Assembly: GCF_018224955.1 (NCBI RefSeq)
Contig: NZ_JAGTUU010000010.1
Coordinates: 1 to 64,000 of the forward strand
DNA length: 64,000 bases
Reading direction: 5' to 3'
Source of the DNA: Thetidibacter halocola
GTDB lineage: Bacteria; Pseudomonadota; Alphaproteobacteria; Rhodobacterales; Rhodobacteraceae
Position 1 is the stretch's first letter. Each line of letters opens with the position of its first letter. Under the pieces are notes generated by a model that saw only the letters and a program-made list of their open reading frames with translations, made no database searches and was not told the DNA's origin. This document shows, in pieces, positions 16,568-25,825 of the stretch. Position numbers and translations under genes: made by a program.

Positions 16568-19500
16568 ATGAGCATCAGATCTCTCTTCGATCCAAGCAAA
16601 GACATCTACAGGACCATCGAGAAGGTCATTACGTATGGCGCTGCTCAGGAAGATCGCCTGAAATCGGAGATTGCCGAATACGTTGTGACTGAAAGCATCG
16701 AGGAGCAGTTCAGACGGCTTCTCGATCGCATGCAACTCGCAATGGAGGCCGGCGGCGAAAATGAAGTGGGCGTGTGGGTTTCCGGCTTCTATGGATCGGG
16801 CAAAAGCTCGTTCACGAAATACCTTGGCCTTGCCTTCGATGACAAGCGCACGATCGAAAGCACCCCGTTCATCAAATATCTGCAGGATCGTCTGCATAAG
16901 CCGCAAACCAAAGCTCTGCTGAACACGGTTGCACAGCGTTTTCCTGCGGCCGTTGTGATGCTCGATCTGGCAAGTGAGATGCTTGCAGGCGCGACGATGG
17001 AGGAAGTATCCACCGTCCTCTATTTTAAGGTGCTCCAATGGGCTGGCTACTCCCGTAACCTGAAGGTCGCGGCATTTGAGCGAATGGTTGAAAAAGATGG
17101 CCGCACCGAAGAGCTACATCAACTCGTCGCACAAGCTCTGCCAGGAGCGACATGGGATCGCGTACAGAACAACCCTCTCGCCATTGATGGCCTGATCCCC
17201 AAGATCGCGCACGAGATGTATCCGGCGTTGTTCCCAGAAGCGAGAAGCTTCTCTTCTAGCACAGACGGGTTCTTCCAGTTCGAAGACCAACGCGTCCAGG
17301 AAATGATCGACATTGTTCGCTCCAAGAGTGGCAAGCAGAACATCATCTTTATCGTCGATGAGGTCGGCCAGTATGTTGCCTCTCGCGACAACCTGATCCT
17401 CAACCTGGATGGTCTTGCCAAGAACCTGAAACGTCTCGGAGATGGCAAAGTCTGGATAATCTCAACGGCTCAGCAAACGCTCACCGAAGACGATCCGCGG
17501 GCCGCACTCAACTCAGATAAGCTTTACAAGCTGAAGGATCGTTTTCCGATTCAGATCGACCTGGAATCAAGTGATATCAAGGAAATCTGCTATCGGCGGT
17601 TGCTAGGAAAATCGCCTAGCGGTGAAGAGCAGCTCGGGAAGTTGTTTGACGCGCATGGTCAAGCGCTGCGACACAACACGCGGCTTCAAGACGCAAAATA
17701 CTACGATGCCGACTTCAGCCGCGAGACGTTCATAAACCTGTACCCGTTTCTCCCCGCACACTTTGACATTCTTCTCCACTTGCTCGGCGCTCTAGCCAAG
17801 TCGACCGGCGGCATTGGCCTACGATCAGCCATCAAGGTCATTCAGGATGTTTTGAAGGGTGAAGGCGGATCGACCGCTATGGCTGATCAACCGGTTGGCT
17901 GGCTTGCGACGACCGTCACGCTTTACGACGAACTTGAGAAGGATATTCGACGAGCTTTCCCGTCTATACATCAGGCTGTCGGCAAGGTGCTCATCCGCTT
18001 CCCAGATGACGACCTCCATCAAAATATCGCGAAATCAGTCGCGGTTCTTCAGATCCTCGGGAACTTGCCAGTTAGCGTCCAGAATGTCGCCAGCTTGATG
18101 CATCCATCTGTCACCTCAGGGTCCCAACTCGACAAGGTAAAAGAAGCTGTTGATGAGATGCTGGGTGATGTGTTGGTTCCGCTCGGAGAGAAGGACGGCA
18201 ACCTCGTCTTCTTGAGCGAGAAACTTCGGGACATCGAGCAAGAGCGTGGAGCCCTGGCACTTCGCTCCGTCGATGTCCGGCGCATCTTCAGCGACTCTGT
18301 GCGTGAAGTATTTGACCCTTTGCCAAGGGTCAGCCTTCACGGGACGTTGGCTGTTGCTTCTGGGATCAAAGTCCAGTCTGGCAGTGCCATAACTAGCCTT
18401 GCCGGAGATCAGAACACCGTCCAGACAGTCCTGGAATTGGTGGCTGCCACTGACTATGATGCAGCGCGCAACAGGATGCTTGACGACTCTCGCAGCCGTA
18501 CTGGGCGGAACATTATCGGTCTGCTTGCGCGCTCCAATGCGGAATTGGATGACTTAGCAAACGAGATCTATCGGTGCCAACGCATTGCAGAACTCCATCG
18601 AAACGAACCGGACCAGGAGGTCCGCGACTACTGCTCTGGTCAATTGGATAGGGCGGCCAAGCTGGCCACACAACTTCAAAGCAAGATCAAGCAAACGCTC
18701 CAAGCTGGGTCGTTCGTCTTTCGTGGCCAGGCGACAGCAGTGTCTGCACTTGATCCCAATCTGCTGGATGCAGCCAAGAAGCTCCTGAATGATGTAGCGA
18801 CGCAGGTGTTCGATAGATATGTCGAGGCTCCTGTGCGTGCAGGTACCGATACTGCTGAGAAATTCCTGAAGGTGGCCAATCCTGTCGCGATAAGCAGCGG
18901 GATTGATCCGCTTGGCCTTGTTCAAGCCACCTCGGGTCGAGCGTCGTTCAAGACCGACCACAAGGCGATGATAAGCATTCGAGACTACATTGACAAACGC
19001 GGCACCGTAGATGGGAAGCGGCTGCTCGACGACTTCAGTAGCGATCCTTTTGGATGGTCGCCTGACACGACCCGCTACATTCTTGCGGCCATGCTGATGG
19101 CTGGAGAGATCAAATTGAAGGTTTCCGGTCGAGAGGTGACGGCGGCTGGTCAGCAGGCTATCGATGCGCTCAAGACAAACAATTCGTTCAAGCAGATTGG
19201 TGTTGCCCTTCGGGATGAGCGTCCGTCCAACGAAACGCTTGGCCGTGCGGCCGATCGACTTACCGAGTTAATTGGTGACATTGTCATTCCGCTTGAACAG
19301 GAAATCAGCAAAGCCGCAGCAAAGCATTTCCCACGCTTCCAACACGACTACGGCTCGCTGGGAGAGAAGCTCAGCGGTTTGGGGCTTGCCGGAGGCGATC
19401 GTGTCCGAGTGATGAACCAGGAACTTGCGGACGTCCTGTTCACCGACGCGTCAGACGCACCGCAGCGTCTGGGGGCGGAGACGTCAGCCCTCTTCGACAA

Positions 19501-20194
19501 CCTCAAATGGGCACTTGAGGTGAAGCGTGCGCTGGACAACGGCCTTGATGGAACCCTGCGCGAACTCCAGTGGCATCGCCAAGATATCGAAGCGCTCCCC
19601 GATACAGGCGTGCCAGGTGAACTGCGGAACGAACTAAGCGAAGATTTATTGGCACTTTCGGAGCGCCTAAAGACTGCGGACTTCTACAAGCATAGTGCGG
19701 ACTTCAGCTCGCTGCTCACGCATGTCAAAGGCCGCGTCCGTGAGGCTGTGATTTCGCTTTCAGATCAGCAAAAACAGCGCATCAAGGAAGGCGCGGAGGA
19801 GCTTCAGCGCGTGCCTGAATGGGGAGAGTTAACCCAGGAAGAGCGTGGCAGCGCCATCGGCCAGCTGGACAGTCTTGAACTGACGGCGACCCACGACCTT
19901 GCGGGGCTACGCAAGCTGCTTGCCCGCGACTATGACATCAGTAGCACGATCGAAGAGCTTCGGCGTTCGATTCAGCGCCAGGGACAGGAGCGCATCCGCC
20001 AGCGGATCGAGGACGAGCGCGCTGAGAAAGGCAAGAAGGGCCCGGCCAGGTTCGAGCAAGCTGTTTCTGTGCCCACCAAAATGACGACGGCAGCTGACCT
20101 GGACGCGCTTATCCTCAAACTCAACGAGATCAAATCCCAGCTCGCGCTCTACGACGAAATCGAAGTCTCATTCAGCTTCGGCAGTGAGGAGTAG
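16568..20194 (+). CDS. brxC: BREX P-loop ATPase BrxC
   Basis: A 1208-residue AAA-like ATPase, the normal size for BrxC/PglY. It starts MSIRSLFDPSKDIYRTIEKV, a strongly conserved family opening. Walker A (SGFYGSGKSSFTKYL) lies near residues 73-87 and Walker B (IIFIVDEVGQYV) near 257-268. A long helical and coiled-coil C-terminal half follows, ending in an acidic segment (YDEIEVSFSFGSEE). BrxC is thought to form an ATP-driven complex with BrxB, PglX and PglZ on DNA. It is 27 nt downstream of brxB and 2 nt upstream of pglX, with GAGGAG before the next start. Confidence 0.95.
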   Translation: MSIRSLFDPSKDIYRTIEKVITYGAAQEDRLKSEIAEYVVTESIEEQFRRLLDRMQLAMEAGGENEVGVWVSGFYGSGKSSFTKYLGLAFDDKRTIESTPFIKYLQDRLHKPQTKALLNTVAQRFPAAVVMLDLASEMLAGATMEEVSTVLYFKVLQWAGYSRNLKVAAFERMVEKDGRTEELHQLVAQALPGATWDRVQNNPLAIDGLIPKIAHEMYPALFPEARSFSSSTDGFFQFEDQRVQEMIDIVRSKSGKQNIIFIVDEVGQYVASRDNLILNLDGLAKNLKRLGDGKVWIISTAQQTLTEDDPRAALNSDKLYKLKDRFPIQIDLESSDIKEICYRRLLGKSPSGEEQLGKLFDAHGQALRHNTRLQDAKYYDADFSRETFINLYPFLPAHFDILLHLLGALAKSTGGIGLRSAIKVIQDVLKGEGGSTAMADQPVGWLATTVTLYDELEKDIRRAFPSIHQAVGKVLIRFPDDDLHQNIAKSVAVLQILGNLPVSVQNVASLMHPSVTSGSQLDKVKEAVDEMLGDVLVPLGEKDGNLVFLSEKLRDIEQERGALALRSVDVRRIFSDSVREVFDPLPRVSLHGTLAVASGIKVQSGSAITSLAGDQNTVQTVLELVAATDYDAARNRMLDDSRSRTGRNIIGLLARSNAELDDLANEIYRCQRIAELHRNEPDQEVRDYCSGQLDRAAKLATQLQSKIKQTLQAGSFVFRGQATAVSALDPNLLDAAKKLLNDVATQVFDRYVEAPVRAGTDTAEKFLKVANPVAISSGIDPLGLVQATSGRASFKTDHKAMISIRDYIDKRGTVDGKRLLDDFSSDPFGWSPDTTRYILAAMLMAGEIKLKVSGREVTAAGQQAIDALKTNNSFKQIGVALRDERPSNETLGRAADRLTELIGDIVIPLEQEISKAAAKHFPRFQHDYGSLGEKLSGLGLAGGDRVRVMNQELADVLFTDASDAPQRLGAETSALFDNLKWALEVKRALDNGLDGTLRELQWHRQDIEALPDTGVPGELRNELSEDLLALSERLKTADFYKHSADFSSLLTHVKGRVREAVISLSDQQKQRIKEGAEELQRVPEWGELTQEERGSAIGQLDSLELTATHDLAGLRKLLARDYDISSTIEELRRSIQRQGQERIRQRIEDERAEKGKKGPARFEQAVSVPTKMTTAADLDALILKLNEIKSQLALYDEIEVSFSFGSEE

Positions 20195-20196
20195 GA

Positions 20197-22086
20197 ATGG
20201 CGTTTGATCAGTCCACCCGTAACCGCCTCCAGCGCTTCGTCACCGATGCCCGCCGCACGCTGGAAGAGGAATTTACCCGTCAGCTCCAAAATGATTACGG
20301 GCTGGATCCGATTTCCGGCACGGCCTCTCCGCTCGAAAGCCTACGCCACATCAATGACCAACAGCGCGAGACGGCGCGGATCCTGCGCGACACGCTGGCC
20401 CACTATTGCGCCAGCGCGGACACCGACACAAAGACTGGGCTCGACCGCATCGTGCGCGAACAGGCCTTCACCGTCCTGAACCGCCTCGCGGCACTCAGGA
20501 TGGCCGAGGCCCGCGGGCTGCTGATGGAATCCGTCGGCAACGGCTACCAGGCCAAGGGGTTCCAGCTCTACGCCCGTCTGGCAGGCACCGGCCTGGGTGA
20601 AACCGGCGACGCCTACCGCGTCTATCTCCAGAGCGTCTTTGACGAGCTGTCACAGGATTTGCCCGGCCTCTTCGACCGCTACTCGCCCCAGGGCCGCCTG
20701 TTCCCGCGTGAGGCCGCGCTGATCCAGGTCCTCGCCCTCATCAATCACGGCGAGATCGAACCGCTGTGGGTCGAGGATGAGACGATCGGCTGGATCTACC
20801 AGTACTTCAACTCGAAGGAAGAGCGCAAAGCGATGCGCGATGCGTCCCAGGCGCCGCGCAACAGCCGTGAGCTGGCGGTGCGTAACCAATTCTTCACCCC
20901 GCGCTATGTGGTGGAGTTCCTGGTCGACAACACGCTGGGACGGCTCTGGTTCAACTGGACGGGCGGGCAGACCGACCTGCGCGACCGCTGCCAATACCTA
21001 CTGGTGAAACCGGACGAGCAGCCCGAACCCGCCAAGCGCCTGCGCGACCCGCGCACGATCAAGCTTCTCGATCCGGCCTGCGGGTCGATGCATTTCGGGC
21101 TCTATGCCTTTGATCTGTTCCTGGAGATCTATCGCGAGGCCTGGGCGTGGGAGCAGACCCATGGCCCCGGTTGCCTGGATACCGAAACCGGCGGCAGCGC
21201 CGATCTGAAACCGCTCAGCCAGACCTATGCCGACCAGGACGCGTTCCTGCACGACGTGCCGCGGCTGATCATCGAACACAACATCTACGGCGTCGATATC
21301 GACCCGCGCGCGGCGCAGATCGCATCGCTGGCGCTGTGGCTGCGGGCGCAGCGCGCCTGGCATGAGGCGGGCGTGAAGGCCAAGGATCGGCCCCAGGTGG
21401 GACGTGGGCATGTGGTGGCGGCCGTCGCGCCCCCGGCCGAGGTGGACCTGCGCAAGCGGTTCATGGAAGAGCTCGACCCCCTGGATGCAGAGCTGTTCGA
21501 GAGGACGCTGTTCCTACTCAAGGGCCTGCCAGAGCTTGGGGTACTGTTGCAGGTTGAGAAGGAATTGCCAGCTCTCGTGCGCGCTGTGTTCGGTGAGCAT
21601 GGCGACCTTTTCCGCGAAGAGGACATGGCGCAATGGCAAAAGGCTGAGTCGCGTTTGCAAGAAGCCCTGAACGAATTTGCACGCGCCGCGCGTGCCACAT
21701 ATCAGGGGCGGCTGTTCGCTGAGGATGCCATTCAGGGCCTTCGGATGATCGACCACTGCCGCGAAGTGTTCGATGTGGTCGTAATGAACCCGCCCTTCGG
21801 CGCATTGTCGGCGGGAACCAAGACACAACTAGGCAAGGCTTATCCCTGCAGCAAGAACGATCTCTTGGCGATCTTTGTCGAGCGCGGACTGGAAATGCTA
21901 AGGCCCAATGGACTAGTCGGCGCCATTACTTCTCGCACATGTTTTTTTCTTTCAAGCTATCGAAAATGGCGTGAAGAAGTGGTGCTTGGAGTCTCGCAGC
22001 CCTTGACCATGGCAGACTTAGGTTTGGGGGTAATGGATGACGCGTTAGTTGAAGCCGCGGCATATGTACTGGAGCGCCGACCATGA
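20197..22086 (+). CDS. pglX: BREX DNA adenine methyltransferase PglX, N-terminal ORF (catalytic part)
   Basis: A 629-residue ORF holding the N-terminal and catalytic parts of PglX. The S-adenosylmethionine-binding motif I (LLDPACGSMHFGLYAFDLF) is near residue 290, an ITYGVDIDPRAAQIA-like motif II (NIYGVDIDPRAAQIASLALW) near 362, and the adenine-methylase motif IV VVMNPPFG near 528. It ends at VEAAAYVLERRP then TGA, mid-way through the usual ~1200-residue protein. The next ORF starts at an ATG overlapping this stop and continues the family sequence. Together they should methylate a non-palindromic BREX site on host DNA. Base composition drops after about 21.5 kb. Confidence 0.85.
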   Translation: MAFDQSTRNRLQRFVTDARRTLEEEFTRQLQNDYGLDPISGTASPLESLRHINDQQRETARILRDTLAHYCASADTDTKTGLDRIVREQAFTVLNRLAALRMAEARGLLMESVGNGYQAKGFQLYARLAGTGLGETGDAYRVYLQSVFDELSQDLPGLFDRYSPQGRLFPREAALIQVLALINHGEIEPLWVEDETIGWIYQYFNSKEERKAMRDASQAPRNSRELAVRNQFFTPRYVVEFLVDNTLGRLWFNWTGGQTDLRDRCQYLLVKPDEQPEPAKRLRDPRTIKLLDPACGSMHFGLYAFDLFLEIYREAWAWEQTHGPGCLDTETGGSADLKPLSQTYADQDAFLHDVPRLIIEHNIYGVDIDPRAAQIASLALWLRAQRAWHEAGVKAKDRPQVGRGHVVAAVAPPAEVDLRKRFMEELDPLDAELFERTLFLLKGLPELGVLLQVEKELPALVRAVFGEHGDLFREEDMAQWQKAESRLQEALNEFARAARATYQGRLFAEDAIQGLRMIDHCREVFDVVVMNPPFGALSAGTKTQLGKAYPCSKNDLLAIFVERGLEMLRPNGLVGAITSRTCFFLSSYRKWREEVVLGVSQPLTMADLGLGVMDDALVEAAAYVLERRP

Positions 22087-24020
22087 CCCTGTTTTTAAGG
22101 TTGCTTGCTGATACTGATAAGTCAGCTGCTTTGTCGGAAGCAGTTTTTGCAGCAAGGAGCAACCTTGTTGATCAGCGAATTTTCGATGTTTCGGCGGAAG
22201 GATTTGAAACGCTCCCAGGCGCGCCGTTTGCCTATTGGGCCACTGATTCAATGAGGGATGCATTTGGTAGTCTTGATAGGATCGGCGACGCAGGGCGGTT
22301 AGCCCAACATGGTGGGTCAACGAAAGAAGACTTTCGATTTCTGAGGGTGTGGTGGGAGCTCGACGCTCTTGATGGTCCCACCGAACGCTGGTTTCCATTC
22401 GCAAAAGGGGGCGCATACTCACCGTTTTACGCTGACGTTTATCTCGCTGTGAATTGGGAGGATGACGCACGCGAACTCGAAGCCGCACTGCTAAAGAAGT
22501 ATCCCTATCTAGGAGAAACAGCAAATTGGGTATTGCACCGAGAATGTAGTTATTTCTCGCCTGGTCTAACGTGGTCACGTCGAACGAAGACACCGCTGTC
22601 GATGCGTGTCTTACCTTCCAGGTGCGTATTTGCTGATAAGGGTCCCTCCCTTTTCACCCCTGGCGATGACCACGAGGAATTGCTTTGGCTGCTGTCAATA
22701 ACATCGAGCCGGGCATTTCATAGCTTGGTTGAGCTGCAGCTTGCGGCTGGTGATGCTAGACCAGGAGGCGCAGCACATTCGTTCGAAGTTGGAATAATTG
22801 CAAGTACCCCGGTTCCAGAGTCTGGTCACGCCGAGAAAGCTAGAATGGTAGCCAGTTCCAGCCGTGCCTGGACGTTGAAGCGAAGTCTCGACACTGTTGA
22901 TGAAGTCTCACATGCCTTTCACTTGCCCGCCGCACTCCGCGCACGTCTAGGGGACTACGATCCACTGACCATCGAAGCTGAGCTGGCCGATATCCAGGCC
23001 GAGATCGATGACATCGCGTTTGACCTCTACGCGTTCAGCGCCGCAGACCGCGCCGCGGCGCTTGGATCATCTGGCACGGAGGACGAGCATGTAAACGACG
23101 CTGCTGATAGCGAGGATGACGATGGTGCCGAAGCGGTCGACCAGACAGACGGTCTGCTCAGCTGGGCCGCTGGCGTCGCCTTCGGCCGTTTCGACTGGCG
23201 TTTGGCCACGGGTGAACGCGAAACCCCGCCCGAGCCGGAGCCCTTTGACCCGCTGCCCGCGAAAAGCCCCGGCATGCTGCCCGATGATGAAGAGCCGTTC
23301 CATGCCCATTCCGGCATCTTGGTGGACGACCAGGGGCATCCGAATGATCTCGCCCGCCTGATCGAGGAAGTCCTGGCCCGCGTCGAAGCCCCAGTGCCCG
23401 CCGATGTGCGACGCTGGCTGCAACGCGACTTCTTCCCCCTCCACCTCAAGCAATACAGCAAGAGCCGTCGCAAGGCCCCGATCTACTGGCCGATCTCGAC
23501 CAGTTCGGGCAGCTACACGCTCTGGATCTACTATCCCAGCCTGACCGACCAGACCCTATTCACTGCAATCAACGACTTCATCGAACCGAAGTTGAAGCAG
23601 GTCGGCCAGGACGTCGCCGCCCTGCGAACCAAGGGCAGCGCCCGGTCCCGCGACGACGAGAAAAACTTCGAGGCGCTCCAGACCCTCGAGCTCGAACTGA
23701 TCGAACTGCGCGACACCCTGCTACAGATCGCCCAGACCTATCGCCCGAACCACGACGACGGCGTCCAAATCACCGCCGCCCCACTCTGGCAGCTGTTCCG
23801 CCACAAGCCCTGGCAGAAGATCCTGAAGGACACCTGGACCAAGCTGGAAAAGGGCGACTTCGACTGGGCCCACCTCGTCATGGCCTACTGGCCCGACCGC
23901 GTGCGCGAGAAGTGCAAGACCGACAAGTCCCTCGCCATCGCGCATGACCTGGAACACCTCTACGTCGAGCCAGACCTCAAACCCACAAAGGCCCGCGGCC
24001 GCAAGAAGGCCAGTGAATGA
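22083..24020 (+). CDS. pglX: BREX PglX, C-terminal ORF (specificity part)
   Basis: A 645-residue ORF that begins MTLFLRLLADTDKSAAL, which corresponds to the sequence that follows the AAAYVLE segment in single-chain PglX. It contains the target-recognition region (early half) and the C-terminal segments YDPLTIEAELADIQAEIDDI and VKARGRKKASE-like basic tail. The two ORFs overlap by ATGA, with the second in the -1 frame. There is no obvious slippery heptamer in the ~36-nt window where both frames are open. The split may be a real two-chain enzyme translated by coupling, or a recent frameshift that inactivates the system. The first ~850 nt are lower in GC than the remainder. Confidence 0.8.
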   Translation: MTLFLRLLADTDKSAALSEAVFAARSNLVDQRIFDVSAEGFETLPGAPFAYWATDSMRDAFGSLDRIGDAGRLAQHGGSTKEDFRFLRVWWELDALDGPTERWFPFAKGGAYSPFYADVYLAVNWEDDARELEAALLKKYPYLGETANWVLHRECSYFSPGLTWSRRTKTPLSMRVLPSRCVFADKGPSLFTPGDDHEELLWLLSITSSRAFHSLVELQLAAGDARPGGAAHSFEVGIIASTPVPESGHAEKARMVASSSRAWTLKRSLDTVDEVSHAFHLPAALRARLGDYDPLTIEAELADIQAEIDDIAFDLYAFSAADRAAALGSSGTEDEHVNDAADSEDDDGAEAVDQTDGLLSWAAGVAFGRFDWRLATGERETPPEPEPFDPLPAKSPGMLPDDEEPFHAHSGILVDDQGHPNDLARLIEEVLARVEAPVPADVRRWLQRDFFPLHLKQYSKSRRKAPIYWPISTSSGSYTLWIYYPSLTDQTLFTAINDFIEPKLKQVGQDVAALRTKGSARSRDDEKNFEALQTLELELIELRDTLLQIAQTYRPNHDDGVQITAAPLWQLFRHKPWQKILKDTWTKLEKGDFDWAHLVMAYWPDRVREKCKTDKSLAIAHDLEHLYVEPDLKPTKARGRKKASE

Positions 24021-25825
24021 TCAGCAGCGTCCAAGACTATCCCGTCAGCCACTATTTCAATCCGGACGGTGCGCAGCAGTTCTTCATCCCGAAGTATCAG
24101 CGCGAGTATGTCTGGCGCCGCGACAACTGGGAGGCGCTGTTCAACGACCTTGAGGATGCGCCAAGTGGCCATTTCCTCGGCTCGATCATCTGCGTGAACA
24201 ACCAAAAGGACTCGATGGCGGGCAGCCGGTTGGAGCTGATCGACGGACAGCAGCGGTTCACGACCATCAGTCTGCTGTTTTGCGCGCTCTATAGAAAGCT
24301 AAAGACCCATCCCGATCCTGATGACGATCTGACGGTTGAGTTGGTGAACCTGAAGAACCGGGTCTTCCTTAAGGGAACGAATTCCTGGCGCTTTGAGCCC
24401 AGTGAACAAGCCCAGAACAAGGCGGATTTTCAACGGATCCTCAGCGATCTTTTTCCGAAGCAGGTGTCCGCACCGAAGGGCCTGAAGAACTTCGGCAATC
24501 GGCGCATTGCGAAGGCTTATACCTATTTCACGGATCGCCTCGAGGCCCTTAGTGACGACCAAACCGTGGCCCTTCTGGATAAGCTCAAGGCCGCGATCCT
24601 AGTGAAAATTGAGGTCCCAAGCCACTCTGACGCATTCGTTCTGTTCGAGACAATCAACAATCGCGGCATTCCGCTTTCCGCGATTGATATCATCAAGAAC
24701 AACCTCTTGGCGGAGCTCGACAAACGCGAAGAATATGGCATCGATAGAGCGTTCGAGGAATGGAAGGATCTGATCGACCTTCTGCCAGAGCCTGCCGTGC
24801 AGGAACGCTTCCTTCGTCATCTCTACAACATGTTCAAGTACCTCAAGTCGGTTGAGGTCAAAGGTTGCTCGAGGGCGACGCGATCCAACTTGATTTATAT
24901 TTACGACACGCTTTTGCGCAGGCGTCCGGTCTGGGTGTTCCAACAGCTCCAGGAAAAGGCAAAAACCTATTCTGCGTTGATCAATCCAGTCGATGCCAAG
25001 GAAAAATGGGGCGACGCCACCAGCTTGGCACTTCAAGACCTCCATCGCCTCGGTGCTGCGCCCGCCTACGCCTTCCTTGTCTGGGTCAGTCAGGTCGCGA
25101 AGAGCCAGAAATGGGATGAAGGACATGCTCTCCAGCAGACGGCCGCGTATTTGACTCGCTGGTTCTTTTGGAGAAATCTGACAGATACACCGGCGACGCG
25201 TGATCTCGACCCGATGTTTATGGAGTTGGTCAACGACCTTCTAGTCAATCTGCGCAGTGGCAAGTTCAATGGATTGTCTGATTTTGTTGAACGAACGCGG
25301 GCGTGGCTCCTCCAAAGGGCGCCGTCAGAGGAAATCTGTGATGCACGACTCCTAGGGGACGTGTATCTCGAAAACTATGAAGCGACCCGCTTCATGCTCT
25401 GCAAGCTTGAAGAAACCCACCAGACCAAAGAAACGAAACGCGATCTTTGGGCTCAAGATTCTAATGGGCGGCCAGTATTTACGGTGGAACATATATTACC
25501 AAAGACCGAAAATCTTGCGGCTGGCTGGGTCACAATGCTCGAGGCAAACGGGAAAGACTCATCCGACGCGATAAGACAACGCTGTGCACATAATCTCGGA
25601 AATCTCACTCTAAGTGGGTATAATTCGAAGCTGGGCACCATGGAGTATTCAAGAAAACGCGACAGAAAGAACGATTCTGGTGACTTTATCGGTTATAGAA
25701 ATGGACTGTATCTGAATGCCTCTCTTGCACAGCGTTCGGAGTGGAATGAAGAGGCAATCCTACAGCGTTCAAAAGTATTGGTCAAAGAGGTCAAGTCAAT
25801 CCTCGGCCTAAGGGAACACCCATGA
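24017..25825 (+). CDS. DUF262/DUF1524 protein, GmrSD-type restriction enzyme (BrxU-like)
   Basis: A 602-residue protein with the GmrS-like DUF262 domain first (FIPKYQREYVWRRDNWEALF at about residue 24; ELIDGQQRFTTISLLF at about 72) and a C-terminal DUF1524 HNH-like nuclease domain (FTVEHILPK near 487; HNLGNLTLSGYNSK near 524). This is the single-chain GmrSD architecture, type IV enzymes that cut modified cytosine DNA using nucleotides. The gene sits between pglX and pglZ with ATGA overlaps on both sides, the same place as brxU in the Escherichia fergusonii plasmid BREX island, so it probably restricts phages with modified DNA that evade BREX. Confidence 0.85.
   Translation: MISSVQDYPVSHYFNPDGAQQFFIPKYQREYVWRRDNWEALFNDLEDAPSGHFLGSIICVNNQKDSMAGSRLELIDGQQRFTTISLLFCALYRKLKTHPDPDDDLTVELVNLKNRVFLKGTNSWRFEPSEQAQNKADFQRILSDLFPKQVSAPKGLKNFGNRRIAKAYTYFTDRLEALSDDQTVALLDKLKAAILVKIEVPSHSDAFVLFETINNRGIPLSAIDIIKNNLLAELDKREEYGIDRAFEEWKDLIDLLPEPAVQERFLRHLYNMFKYLKSVEVKGCSRATRSNLIYIYDTLLRRRPVWVFQQLQEKAKTYSALINPVDAKEKWGDATSLALQDLHRLGAAPAYAFLVWVSQVAKSQKWDEGHALQQTAAYLTRWFFWRNLTDTPATRDLDPMFMELVNDLLVNLRSGKFNGLSDFVERTRAWLLQRAPSEEICDARLLGDVYLENYEATRFMLCKLEETHQTKETKRDLWAQDSNGRPVFTVEHILPKTENLAAGWVTMLEANGKDSSDAIRQRCAHNLGNLTLSGYNSKLGTMEYSRKRDRKNDSGDFIGYRNGLYLNASLAQRSEWNEEAILQRSKVLVKEVKSILGLREHP

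Noticed and set aside
21935-21965. T7 tract in pglX as a phase-variation site
   Set aside because: The tract is in frame within a conserved SRTCFFLSSYRKWREE segment, and the actual ORF break lies about 140 nt downstream, so the tract does not cause the split. It could still slip, but there is no sign of it here.
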